A DNA stretch of 18,142 nt from NCBI GenBank assembly GCA_016213125.1, contig JACRBR010000329.1, forward strand, positions 1 through 18,142, written 5' to 3'. A model generated the notes under the pieces. It saw nothing but the letters and a program-made list of their open reading frames with translations. It had not been told where the DNA came from and searched no databases. The translations under genes were made by a program, and so were the position numbers. This DNA is from Chloroflexota bacterium (GTDB lineage: Bacteria; Chloroflexota; Dehalococcoidia; DSTF01; JACRBR01). Shown piece after piece: positions 7,034 through 16,509 of the stretch (positions within the stretch are counted from its first letter, which is position 1; every line of letters starts with the position of its first letter).

Positions 7034-7801
7034 ATGCAGGTAACCAGGGAACAGGGCGCCTTGGAGCGCCCGCGGCAATGGAAGCTGATGCGGGGTCTGG
7101 CGGCAGCCGCGGTGGTGGCGGCCCTGACCGTGGCGATAGGGGCGGCCGCATGCGGCGGCGGCAGCGACAAGGACAAGGGGACGCCCACGGCGAAGGCCTC
7201 GGCGACGAAGACGAAGGTCTCGGGCACGCCCACGCCGGGGCAGAACGTGGGGCTGCAAACGCCCATCGCGTTCTCAGCCGGCGATTTCCTCACGCAGGAG
7301 GACCTCGCGTCGCGGGGCCGCGGCGAGCCGGGGCGGGGTGAGTTCACCGGCCAGCGCCTGGTGATCCCGGCGATCGGTGTCGATGCGCCGTTCACCTACA
7401 AGCTCGTAGGGGGCGATGGCCAGATGCCGAACCCGGAGGGCCCGGAGGACGTGGCCTACTACGACTTCTCCGCCTGGCCCGGGCTGGGCGGCCTGCCGGA
7501 TAAAGGCGGGAACGTCGTGCTCGCCGGCCACGTCGACTACATCAACTACGGCCCGGCGGTGTTCTGGAAGCTGCGCGACCTGAAGGCCGGCGACGAGGTG
7601 CAGATCGCCCTGGCCGACGGCACGTTGGTCACCTACGTCATCGAGTTCAACAAGACGATCGACCCGGAATCTGACGACTGGAGCTCGATCGTCGAGGCCA
7701 CGCAGGACGATTCGGTCACGCTGATCACGTGCAGCGGGGAGTTCTCCGCGGGACATTACTCCAACCGTCAGATCATCTGGGGAAGGCGCAAGGCGGCGTA
7801 G
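7034..7801 (+). CDS. Class F-like sortase 1, possibly lipid-anchored
   Basis: A cysteine transpeptidase that would cut sorting signals and join the protein to an envelope acceptor. The catalytic residues are visible: H166 in LAGHVDY, C233 in LITCSGEF and R245 in HYSNRQII. The layout (IPAIGVDAPF, then YYDFSAWPG, GPAVFWKL, LITC) matches class F sortases. The start ATG at 7034 follows GAGGGAACGG; a GTG at 7010 is in frame but lacks a properly spaced ribosome site, and ATG 7088 would give the neatest signal peptide. The N-terminal hydrophobic segment ends in GAAACGGGS, a weak lipobox, so this sortase may be a lipoprotein, whereas its neighbours have plain membrane anchors. A Lys/Thr-rich linker joins anchor and catalytic domain. 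It is the first of three sortases directly downstream of four likely substrates. Confidence 0.88.
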   Translation: MQVTREQGALERPRQWKLMRGLAAAAVVAALTVAIGAAACGGGSDKDKGTPTAKASATKTKVSGTPTPGQNVGLQTPIAFSAGDFLTQEDLASRGRGEPGRGEFTGQRLVIPAIGVDAPFTYKLVGGDGQMPNPEGPEDVAYYDFSAWPGLGGLPDKGGNVVLAGHVDYINYGPAVFWKLRDLKAGDEVQIALADGTLVTYVIEFNKTIDPESDDWSSIVEATQDDSVTLITCSGEFSAGHYSNRQIIWGRRKAA

Positions 7802-7852
7802 CCCCGGGACGCCTAGGAGCGGCGCCCGCACGGAGTACGGGTGTTCGCTGAT

Positions 7853-7874
7853 GGCTGCCGGGCGGGTGGCAGCC
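7853..7874 (+). promoter_or_regulatory. Hairpin between sortases 1 and 2
   Basis: GGCTGCC (7853-7859) pairs with GGCAGCC (7868-7874) around GGGCGGGT, followed by TAAACATA. It may be a weak terminator or processing site between the two sortase genes; without a U-tract the role is uncertain. Confidence 0.35.
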
Positions 7875-7908
7875 TAAACATACACAGGTCGGAGCGAGGG
7901 GGAACGGC

Positions 7909-8739
7909 ATGCGTGCATCGTTAGAGCGATTGTGGGAGCGGGCGACACCGCTGCAGCGGGGCCTCTTCGCGGGTGTTCCGGCGGTCGTCATCGCGCTGGG
8001 CGCTATCGGCGCCATCTACGCCGGCGTCTCCGGCAGCGGCGACGACAAGCAGGTGATCGCCGCGACGGCCACGCCCGCGCCTGCGACGGCCACGAAGGTG
8101 CCTCCTTCCGCGACGGCGGAGCCGACGGCGACGGTAACCCCGGAGCCGGTCAGCGCCGGGCTGCAGGACGACGGCTACGACTACAGCGCCGACTACAGCG
8201 AGCCCGCCGGCGACAGCGGGGGCGGTGGCGGCGGAGGTGTGCCGCTGCGCGAGGGGGCCACGCAGACAGGCCCCGGGCCCATCACCGGCACGGACATGAC
8301 GCTCTCGATCCCCTCGGTGGGCGTGAACGCGACGATCTACGGCCGCACGGTCGGCACCAACGGCCAGATGGGCGACCCGGGCGGGGCGTGGCAGGTCATC
8401 TGGTACGACTTTGCGCAGTCGTTCGTGGGCGTGGGCGGCTACCCGGGCGAGCCGGGCGCCAACGTCGTCCTCGCTGGCCACGTCGACTACATCGGCGTGG
8501 GGCCGGCCGTCTTCTGGTCCATCCGCGACCTGGCGCCGGGCACGATCGTCACCGTGTACACCAGCACCGGCGCGTACAACTACTCCATCACGTTCAACGA
8601 CTGGGTGGAGCCGTACGCGGACTTCTCGCAGTACGTGGCCCAGAACGGCCAGGACAGCATCACGCTCGTGACCTGCATCGGATCGTTCAGCGGAGGCCAC
8701 TACAGCAACCGCATCGTCGTGCGCGGCGTCCGGGTGTAG
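7909..8739 (+). CDS. Class F-like sortase 2
   Basis: A 276-residue sortase starting at ATG 7909, preceded by GAGCGAGGGGG. The N-terminus has a single membrane anchor (hydrophobic core about residues 24-42, VPAVVIALGAIGAIYAGV) after a short charged cytoplasmic part. A Thr/Pro/Ala linker and a Gly-rich run follow. The catalytic domain starts near LSIPSVGVNATIYG and contains H191 (LAGHVDY), C256 (LVTCIGSF) and R268 (HYSNRIVV). It is clearly related to sortases 1 and 3 but not nearly identical, so the three have diverged for some time and may have different substrates. About 107 bases with a hairpin separate it from sortase 1. Confidence 0.9.
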   Translation: MRASLERLWERATPLQRGLFAGVPAVVIALGAIGAIYAGVSGSGDDKQVIAATATPAPATATKVPPSATAEPTATVTPEPVSAGLQDDGYDYSADYSEPAGDSGGGGGGGVPLREGATQTGPGPITGTDMTLSIPSVGVNATIYGRTVGTNGQMGDPGGAWQVIWYDFAQSFVGVGGYPGEPGANVVLAGHVDYIGVGPAVFWSIRDLAPGTIVTVYTSTGAYNYSITFNDWVEPYADFSQYVAQNGQDSITLVTCIGSFSGGHYSNRIVVRGVRV

Positions 8740-8742
8740 CGT

Positions 8743-8771
8743 TTGGGGATCGGGACGGCGTTCTGTAGAGT
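8743..8771 (+). promoter_or_regulatory. Possible weak promoter before sortase 3
   Basis: TTGGGG at 8743-8748, 17 bases, and TAGAGT at 8766-8771. This is a partial match to sigma-70 consensus in the 73-base gap between sortases 2 and 3; read-through from sortase 2 is equally possible. Confidence 0.25.
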
Positions 8772-8812
8772 GGTAGAGGCGCGCTCAGGCGCCCGGACGA
8801 GGTAGCGCGGCG

Positions 8813-9505
8813 GTGAACCAGAACAAGCTGTCCATCATCCTGATCACGGTCGGGACGCTCCTTATCGTGGCCGCTATTGGCCTGTTTGCCGTCGTGGCGA
8901 CCGGCGTCATCGGAACCACGGACCACAGTTCCGACCTGGAGACGATCGTCGGGTTCGGCGATATCAGCACCCCGACGCCGGGGCCGTCACCCACTCCTGC
9001 GGCGGAGTTCCCGCCCGGCGACCCGGCCGACATCGCCCGCATCGTCATCGCTGATGCGGAGATCGACGCGCCGATCGTCGTGAAGGGCGTAGACGACGCC
9101 GGCGTGATGATCGCGCCGGACAACGCTGTCGACGTCGCCTGGTACGACTTCAGCGCTCACCCGGGGTTCGGCGGGAACGCCGTCTTCGCCGGCCACGTGG
9201 ACTACGTGCGGGTGGGTCCGGCCGTCTTCTGGAACATCAAGGATCTGGAGCCGGGCGACATTATCGAGGTGCGCCTCGTGAACGGCACGACCTACAAGTA
9301 CGCCGTCACGCTGAAGCAGCAGTACGACGCGGCGACCGCGCCCGTGGATACGATCGTCGGCGCCACGCCGAAGGAATCGGTTACCCTCATCACCTGCGGC
9401 GGCACCTTCAACTCCGCCACGCACCAGTACGACAAGCGGCTCGTCGTGCGGGCGGAGCGCATCAAGGACGTCCCCGCGGCCCCGGGCCTGCCCCCGGGCG
9501 CCTGA
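8813..9505 (+). CDS. Class F-like sortase 3
   Basis: A 230-residue sortase with a GTG start at 8813 after GAGG (8799-8802). Residues about 6-30 form the membrane anchor (LSIILITVGTLLIVAAIGLFAVVA). The catalytic domain opens with RIVIADAEIDAPIVV and holds H128 (FAGHVDY), C195 (LITCGGTF) and R209 (YDKRLVVR). The TCGGTF plus longer loop before Arg is closer to the usual class F pattern than in the other two. The short C-terminal tail is Pro-rich. It ends the sortase cluster; the following gene is functionally unrelated and has its own promoter. Confidence 0.9.
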   Translation: MNQNKLSIILITVGTLLIVAAIGLFAVVATGVIGTTDHSSDLETIVGFGDISTPTPGPSPTPAAEFPPGDPADIARIVIADAEIDAPIVVKGVDDAGVMIAPDNAVDVAWYDFSAHPGFGGNAVFAGHVDYVRVGPAVFWNIKDLEPGDIIEVRLVNGTTYKYAVTLKQQYDAATAPVDTIVGATPKESVTLITCGGTFNSATHQYDKRLVVRAERIKDVPAAPGLPPGA

Positions 9506-9520
9506 TCCGAAAGTCTCTTT

Positions 9521-9549
9521 TTCAGAAACAAACTCCCCGCTGCTACACT
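9521..9549 (+). promoter_or_regulatory. Probable promoter with extended -10 for the DJ-1/PfpI gene
   Basis: TTCAGA (9521-9526, four of six to consensus), a 17-base spacer, and TACACT (9544-9549) preceded by TGC, giving an extended -10. The leader to the GTG start at 9591 would be about 35 bases. Confidence 0.45.
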
Positions 9550-9590
9550 GGCGCATCCACCGGATGTCTCCGTTCGCAGCGAGGTGCATC

Positions 9591-10187
9591 GTGCCGTTCC
9601 GCATCGCCTTCGTACTCTTTCCGGACTTCGAGGAGCTGGACTTCGCCGGGCCGTGGGAGGTCTTCGGCATGGCTGCGAAGTACGTCGACCAGACCTGGGA
9701 GCCCTTCACCGTCGCCGAGAAGCCGTCCGTGCGCGGATTCCTGGGTATGACCGTCGCCGTCGACCACACATTCGAGAGCGCGCCCGCGCCTGATCTCATC
9801 TGCGTCCCCGGCGGCTTCGGCACGAGGCCCGGCATGGACGACGAGAAGCTCATCGGCTACATCAAGCGGACCGGCGCTGCCGCGCAGTACGTGACCTCCG
9901 TGTGCACCGGGGCCATGCTGCTGCACCGGGCGGGCTTCCTGGAGGGCAGGCGGGCGACCACCCACTGGGGGGCGAAGAAGGAGCTGGCCGATCTCGGCGG
10001 TGATGTCCGGCTGGTGGACGAACGCTGGGTGCACGACGGCAACGTCGTGACGGCGGCCGGCGTCTCGGCCGGTATCGACATGGCGCTCTACGTCGTCGGC
10101 TTGCTGAAGGGGCCGGTGGAGGCGCGGAAGGTGCAGAAGTTCATGGAGTACGACCCCGCGCCCCCGTATGCCGAAGTGACTGCCTGA
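9591..10187 (+). CDS. DJ-1/PfpI family protein, isonitrile hydratase-like
   Basis: A glutamine amidotransferase-like fold with a nucleophile elbow. The start is taken as GTG 9591 because GAGG lies six bases before it; ATG 9564 is in frame but has no ribosome site. The 198-residue protein has D17 in ELDFAGP and C105 in SVCTGAMLL, the places where isonitrile (cyclohexyl-isocyanide) hydratases have their essential Asp and Cys. TTHWG and the GVSAGIDMAL stretch also fit that subgroup, which hydrates isonitriles to N-formamides. There is no AraC-type DNA-binding domain, so it is not the GATase-1 regulator type. The true substrate cannot be read from sequence; a chaperone or deglycase-like activity cannot be excluded. 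Likely cytoplasmic. Confidence 0.85.
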   Translation: MPFRIAFVLFPDFEELDFAGPWEVFGMAAKYVDQTWEPFTVAEKPSVRGFLGMTVAVDHTFESAPAPDLICVPGGFGTRPGMDDEKLIGYIKRTGAAAQYVTSVCTGAMLLHRAGFLEGRRATTHWGAKKELADLGGDVRLVDERWVHDGNVVTAAGVSAGIDMALYVVGLLKGPVEARKVQKFMEYDPAPPYAEVTA

Positions 10188-10205
10188 ATCGAACCGAAAC
10201 GTTGG

Positions 10206-11033
10206 GTGTTTGCCGTGTCAGTGACCCCGGATCCCCCCGAGCTACAGCGCGTTTGGGATGCGAACGCTGCCTTCTGGGACGAATGCATCGGACCAGAAGG
10301 CAATGCATTCCACCGCGTCCTCGTCGCGCCCGCGCAGATGCGACTGCTGCGGCTTCAGCCGGGGGAGCGTGTGCTTGAACTTGCATGTGGCAACGGGCAG
10401 TTCTCGCGAGAGATGGCCCGGGTGGGCGCCATCGTCACCGCCAGCGACTTCTCGCCGGTCTTTGTCGAACGCGCGCGAAAGTACGCCAAGGATGCCGGGC
10501 TGAACATAGAGCATCGCATTGCCGACGCCACCGACGAGTCTCACCTACTTGCGATGGGCGAGGGCGGACCGTTCGATGCCGCAGTCTGCACGATGGCGAT
10601 TCACGATATTGCCGAACTCAAGCCGATGGCGAGCGCGCTGTTCAGCCTCATGAGCGCGTCGGGCCGCTTCGTCTTTTCGGTGATGCACCCTGCCTTCAAC
10701 GCCACCAATCCAGTCTTTGTGGCCGAGACTTTCGACGAGGATGGCGACGTCACTACGAGCTACGCGCTCAAGATCTCGGGCTATCACGACCGGTCGCCGG
10801 AGCGCGGCACGGGCATCCTGGGTCAGCCCGAGGCGCACTGGTACTTCCCGCGGACACTGGTCAACCTCCTGGGGCCGTTCTTCAAGGCGGGGTGGGTCGT
10901 GGACGGCCTCGAGGAGCCGGCATTTCCGGCGGGAATGGGTGCTCCGGAGAGGCCCTTTTCGTGGAGGAACTACCCCGCCATCCCGCCGGTCCTCGCGGTC
11001 CGAATGCGTCCTCTCCCGAAGCTGAACGGCTAG
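10206..11033 (+). CDS. Class I SAM-dependent methyltransferase
   Basis: The 275-residue protein carries the SAM-binding motif I from V56 (VLELACGNGQFS) followed by an acidic loop in VTASDFSP, the classic class I Rossmann pattern. A motif near FDAAVCTMAIHDIAEL fits motif IV and post-IV, and FVFSVMHPAF is the usual strand after it. The C-terminal part (GYHDRSPERG, WYFPRTL, FFKAGWVVDGLEEP) resembles methyltransferases acting on small molecules, but no substrate can be named. The start is uncertain: GTG codons at 10206, 10215 and 10221 are all in frame and none has a clear ribosome site. It follows the DJ-1/PfpI gene by 18 bases, so the two are probably co-transcribed. Confidence 0.85.
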   Translation: MFAVSVTPDPPELQRVWDANAAFWDECIGPEGNAFHRVLVAPAQMRLLRLQPGERVLELACGNGQFSREMARVGAIVTASDFSPVFVERARKYAKDAGLNIEHRIADATDESHLLAMGEGGPFDAAVCTMAIHDIAELKPMASALFSLMSASGRFVFSVMHPAFNATNPVFVAETFDEDGDVTTSYALKISGYHDRSPERGTGILGQPEAHWYFPRTLVNLLGPFFKAGWVVDGLEEPAFPAGMGAPERPFSWRNYPAIPPVLAVRMRPLPKLNG

Positions 11034-11050
11034 TATTCGAGCCTGAAAAC

Positions 11051-11059
11051 TGCTAAGAT
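11051..11059 (+). promoter_or_regulatory. Extended -10 promoter of gyrA
   Basis: TGC followed by TAAGAT (11054-11059) forms an extended -10. I see no good -35, which extended -10 promoters can lack. A start near 11066 leaves a leader of about 67 bases before the gyrA ATG at 11133. Confidence 0.45.
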
Positions 11060-11132
11060 CAGGCATCAGAATCGGGCCCGGCGAAGCTGCCATCGCGCCC
11101 ATGCGCAGGACGACGCGAGCACCTAATCCCGC

Positions 11133-13958
<2,826 letters not shown>

Positions 13959-13962
13959 GGCG

Positions 13963-13988
13963 TGTGGCACAGCCGTCCTCGGCTGTGC
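13963..13988. repeat. 26-bp palindromic repeat, copy 1
   Basis: A 26-bp unit holding the stem GCACAGCC/GGCTGTGC. A second copy with 24 of 26 bases identical lies at 16846-16871 inside tsaB; the two differences are in the loop. It looks like a small dispersed REP- or RPE-like element used here as a terminator. Confidence 0.7.
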
Positions 13989-13994
13989 TTCTTT
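13967..13994 (+). terminator. Rho-independent terminator of gyrA
   Basis: GCACAGCC (13967-13974) pairs with GGCTGTGC (13981-13988) around GTCCTC, followed by TTCTTT. It begins eight bases after the gyrA stop. Confidence 0.8.
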
Positions 13995-14052
13995 GCCCCA
14001 CGATGCATGCCGCGTATCGCGCATAACATGGCAGCCCGTACGCTTCCCTGAT

Positions 14053-14514
14053 ATGAGCAGCGGCGATGCGCGAGACACCCTCCCCGATGCGCTGATCGAG
14101 TACCTGGCCGGCGGCAGGCTCGTCGCCGGAGCGACCGTCGACGCGGATGGCCGTCCGTACACGATGGTGATGAACTCCGTCATCGCTGTCGACGCGCACA
14201 CCATCCGCTTCGCGCTCGACCACCGCACGCACACGCTGGCCCACCTGCGCGAACGTGCGGCGATGATGCTCGAGGTCATCGGCGACGGCTTCGTATTCGG
14301 CGTGCGAGGCGAGGCGCGCATCGTGAAGGAGCTGATGGAACGATGCCCCGTCCCCAGCGCGCTGATCCAGTTCGATGTCGAGGCCGTGAAGAGCGACCTG
14401 CCGCCCGGCGTCCAGATCAAGGGCATCGAGTTCGACTGGGGCAGCCTCGCGCCGGTCATGGGCCCCGTCGAAGCCCGCATGTTCGAAGAGATCCGCGCGT
14501 TCGATCTCAGCTAA
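14053..14514 (+). CDS. Pyridoxamine 5'-phosphate oxidase-like (FMN-binding split-barrel) protein
   Basis: The 153-residue protein begins at ATG 14053, the first plausible start after the gyrA terminator; no strong ribosome site is seen. The pattern LAGGRLVAGATVDADGRPYT, then IRFALDHRTHTLAHLRERAAMMLEVI and FGVRGEARIVKE is that of the PPOX-like split barrel, which binds FMN or related flavins between subunits. The N-terminal DALIEYLAG helix and the central strands fit; the C-terminal part (VKSDLPPGVQIKGIEFDWG) is less typical. It might be a flavin- or F420-dependent reductase or a heme-utilisation-type protein, and no substrate can be given. It lies between gyrA and a GNAT gene on the same strand, with a gap of about 98 bases to the latter. 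Confidence 0.65.
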   Translation: MSSGDARDTLPDALIEYLAGGRLVAGATVDADGRPYTMVMNSVIAVDAHTIRFALDHRTHTLAHLRERAAMMLEVIGDGFVFGVRGEARIVKELMERCPVPSALIQFDVEAVKSDLPPGVQIKGIEFDWGSLAPVMGPVEARMFEEIRAFDLS

Positions 14515-14573
14515 GCGCACGCTGCCGGAGATGCCCCGCATGTGATCGCGACTAGCATTCAAGCGCGACGCTC

Positions 14574-14601
14574 CCCTGTCAACTGTCCCCTGTCCACTGT
14601 A
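14574..14601 (+). repeat. Four tandem heptamers of the type nnCTGTC
   Basis: CCCTGTC, AACTGTC, CCCTGTC and CACTGTA follow each other at 14574-14601, ending 11 bases before the ATG of the GNAT gene. TAAACT at 14600-14605 overlaps the end and could be a -10 box, which would make the mRNA almost leaderless. Confidence 0.5.
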
Positions 14602-14612
14602 AACTCACCGCC

Positions 14613-15107
14613 ATGCCTTCCTGGGTCGTTTCCGAGGATGTGTTGTCGCAGGGCGTATCCGTGCGCGATGCGCGCCGCGAAGACTTGCCGCGCATCGTGG
14701 CGCTGTATCGCACCGACGAGCTGACGCGAAAGCACAAGGGAGCGGCCGACGCGGAGGTGGAGCCCGGCTACTATGCCGTCTTCGATGCCATCGAGCGCGA
14801 CCACCGAAACCGGCTGCTCGTTGCCGAGGCCGGCGGCGTGATCGCGGGATCGTTCCAGCTCACTCTCGTGCCAGACATGCAGCCGGATGGCCGCGACGTC
14901 GCGATCGTCGAGAACGTGATTGTCGACGCCGCCGCCCGCGGCCGCGGTATCGGCTCGGCGATGATGCGCTGGGCTGTCGACGAGGCGCGCCGCCACGGCT
15001 GCTCGCAGGTGAAGCTCACCAGCAGCCGCACCCGCGTCGGCGCGCACCGGTTTTACGAGCGGCTCGGTTTCGAGCCAACCCATGTCGGGTTCAAGATCCT
15101 GCTATGA
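14613..15107 (+). CDS. GNAT family N-acetyltransferase
   Basis: The 164-residue protein shows the GNAT fold. The N-terminal VSVRDARREDLPRIVALY strand-helix leads to LVAEAGGVIAGSFQLTLVPDM (beta 2-4), then ENVIVDAAARGRGIGSAM, in which R109-GRGIG-114 is the acetyl-CoA pyrophosphate-binding loop (motif A). QVKLTSSRTRVGAHRFYERLGFEPTHVGF is the usual C-terminal GNAT motif with the conserved Tyr. The family transfers acetyl from acetyl-CoA to an amine; the substrate is not predictable here. The ATG at 14613 is preceded by heptamer repeats instead of a ribosome site, and GTG or TTG codons a little downstream are alternatives. Its stop overlaps the start of the next gene (ATGA), indicating translational coupling. 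Confidence 0.88.
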   Translation: MPSWVVSEDVLSQGVSVRDARREDLPRIVALYRTDELTRKHKGAADAEVEPGYYAVFDAIERDHRNRLLVAEAGGVIAGSFQLTLVPDMQPDGRDVAIVENVIVDAAARGRGIGSAMMRWAVDEARRHGCSQVKLTSSRTRVGAHRFYERLGFEPTHVGFKILL

Positions 15108-15712
15108 CGCCAATGAAATCTGCGTTACTCGCCTTCACGTTGTCGTTGACTTTGATCTCCGCGTGCAGTGACGAGCCCGGGATGGATGACACTTCCTTCC
15201 CCGCGGCTGCACTACTTGCGAACGAAGACTTGAGCGGCCTTGAGGTAGTGACATTCCTGCCCGGTTCGGGCGTGGAAGGGCTGTTCTGTGGTCTCGAAGT
15301 CGATCCTGCAGCTGCCAGGGCCACCAGGTTGTTTGCCAAGAGCGCCACCGATAGGTTCGCGGAAGGTGGTTTCGTGACTCAACAGCTGGTGGTGTTGCCT
15401 ACCGAGGATGCCAAGGACTTGATGCGAGACGCGACGAACGCCTGTGCGAGAACTGAGCACGACGTAGTGAATGAAGTTGAACCTCTCAGCGGCGTGGGTG
15501 ATGAGGCCATACTAGTTCGGTACAGCCTGCTGCCCGCTGGTGACATTTCGGCGTGGTCCGGTCATTTCGTCCTTTTCCGCCGTGGGAACGTGGTTTGTCG
15601 GCTTAGCGATACATGGGACGACAGAGGAGGGCTAGGGCGAGAGCGTGTTGTAGAGCTTGCGTCGAAGGCCGACCGTAAGCTTCAGGAGAAGTCAGCCGCT
15701 CGTGGTTCGTGA
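15104..15712 (+). CDS. Small predicted lipoprotein of unknown function
   Basis: The 202-residue product starts with a lipoprotein signal peptide: MTPMKSALLAFTLSLTLISAC, with the lipobox ISAC and C21 as the lipidated residue. ATG 15113 is a possible alternative start. I do not recognise the mature domain. It has two further Cys (about residues 62 and 113), a late VVCRLSDTW stretch, and a VRYSLLPAGDISAWSGHFVLFRRG strand pattern, like small extracytoplasmic ligand-binding folds. The gene overlaps the GNAT gene by four bases (ATGA), so the two are coupled. Codon use is less GC-biased than its neighbours (TTA, TTG, AGT, ATA appear), which may mean a recent arrival or weak selection. A hairpin follows at its stop. 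Confidence 0.7.
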   Translation: MTPMKSALLAFTLSLTLISACSDEPGMDDTSFPAAALLANEDLSGLEVVTFLPGSGVEGLFCGLEVDPAAARATRLFAKSATDRFAEGGFVTQQLVVLPTEDAKDLMRDATNACARTEHDVVNEVEPLSGVGDEAILVRYSLLPAGDISAWSGHFVLFRRGNVVCRLSDTWDDRGGLGRERVVELASKADRKLQEKSAARGS

Positions 15713-15734
15713 TCCAGCGCGTTCGCGCGGGATC
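15711..15734. terminator. Hairpin between convergent genes
   Basis: GATCC (15711-15715) pairs with GGATC (15730-15734), and inside it GCGC with GCGC around GTTC, with one A-G mismatch. It lies between the lipoprotein gene (+) and the ribbon-helix-helix-like gene (-) and could end transcription from both sides; U-tracts are poor. Confidence 0.45.
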
Positions 15735-15745
15735 CCGCTTGCTTG

Positions 15746-15955
15746 CTAGAGTTCGTCCTCGAGCGAGATTTCTCCCTGAGGTAGTCGCATCTCAGATAGA
15801 GTTGGCTGCATCGCCGCATCGTGGATGATACGCTTGATCTCGTCCTCCAGCGACAAGCGGTCCTGGCGTGCCATGACGATGAGCTGATCGATCAGGTCAT
15901 CAGGCAGGTCGAGAAGCAGGTCGTTGGGACCAAGTTCGACGTTCATCGTGCCCAT
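15746..15955 (-). CDS. Small ribbon-helix-helix-like protein of unknown function
   Basis: A 69-residue protein. The start is taken as the ATG at 15955, which overlaps the ndk stop as TGATG; GTG at 15958 and ATG at 15946 are also in frame. The stretch LLLDLPDDLIDQLIVMARQDRL followed by SLEDEIKRIIHDAA has the strand-helix-helix spacing of FitA/ParD/CopG-type proteins, as in antitoxins and small repressors. The C-terminal part (LPQGEISLEDEL) is acidic, where antitoxins often bind their toxin. No PIN or RelE toxin gene follows; the neighbour is a convergent lipoprotein gene. It may be a solitary regulator or an antitoxin remnant. Coupling to ndk suggests co-expression. Confidence 0.6.
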   Translation of the reverse strand: MGTMNVELGPNDLLLDLPDDLIDQLIVMARQDRLSLEDEIKRIIHDAAMQPTLSEMRLPQGEISLEDEL

Positions 15956-16410
15956 CACTCAAACACCCAGGGGTCGGTGTCGCGCTTCCAGGGGATCGGC
16001 GGCATGTCGCCGAAGAAGAGGGCGATCTCGCGCTTTGCGCTGGCGGGGGAGTCGGAGCCGTGGGTGAGGTTGCGGCCCGTTTCGAGGCCGAAGTCGGCCC
16101 GGATGCTGCCGGTCTCCGCCTCGAGCGGGTTCGTCTTGCCCATCGTCTGCCGCATCGCCTGGATGGCGCTCGGGCCCTCAAGGACCGCCGCGATAATGGG
16201 CGACGAGGTGATGTAGTCGACCAGCCCCGGGAAGAAGGGCTTACCCTCGTGCTCGGCGTAGTGCTTCTTCGCCAGCGGCTTGGACACCTTCATCAGCCGG
16301 ATGCCGACGATCTTCAGCCCTCGCCGCTCCATGCGGCCGATAATCTCGCCCGCCAGCCCGCGCTGCATCGCGTCCGGCTTGATGAGCAACAGCGTCCGTT
16401 CCATGGCCAT
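15955..16410 (-). CDS. ndk: Nucleoside diphosphate kinase
   Basis: Transfers the terminal phosphate of ATP to nucleoside diphosphates through a phosphohistidine and so balances NTP and dNTP pools. The protein is 151 residues, near the usual family length. The active-site His is H117 in RNLTHGSDSPASAKREIALFF, and the ATP-site stretch TLLLIKPDAMQRGLAGEII is intact. SGSIRADF-type spacing (here TGSIRADFGLE) and the terminal WVFE are normal. The start ATG at 16410 follows GGAGGAGG by eight bases; ATG 16404 is the alternative. A promoter-like pair lies in the upstream gap, overlapping the end of tsaB. It is followed by an overlapping small gene. Confidence 0.97.
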   Translation of the reverse strand: MAMERTLLLIKPDAMQRGLAGEIIGRMERRGLKIVGIRLMKVSKPLAKKHYAEHEGKPFFPGLVDYITSSPIIAAVLEGPSAIQAMRQTMGKTNPLEAETGSIRADFGLETGRNLTHGSDSPASAKREIALFFGDMPPIPWKRDTDPWVFE

Positions 16411-16480
16411 GTTGATTGCCTCCTCCGTACACAGTCAGCGCCCGCCGGGGCGAGCGCGCGATCTCGATGATGCCGCCGGA

Positions 16481-16509
16481 ACTATAGCGGACAGTCGAAG
16501 AACCGTCAG
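16481..16509 (-). promoter_or_regulatory. Probable ndk promoter
   Basis: On the minus strand CTGACG (16509-16504), 17 bases, and TATAGT (16486-16481), matching sigma-70 consensus at four and five of six positions. The -35 box overlaps the tsaB stop codon. A leader of about 65 bases carries the strong GGAGGAGG site before ndk. Confidence 0.5.

Noticed and set aside
15746..16410. Toxin-antitoxin pair made of the ribbon-helix-helix-like gene and its neighbour
   Set aside because: The overlapping neighbour is clearly ndk, and no toxin-like gene lies on the other side.
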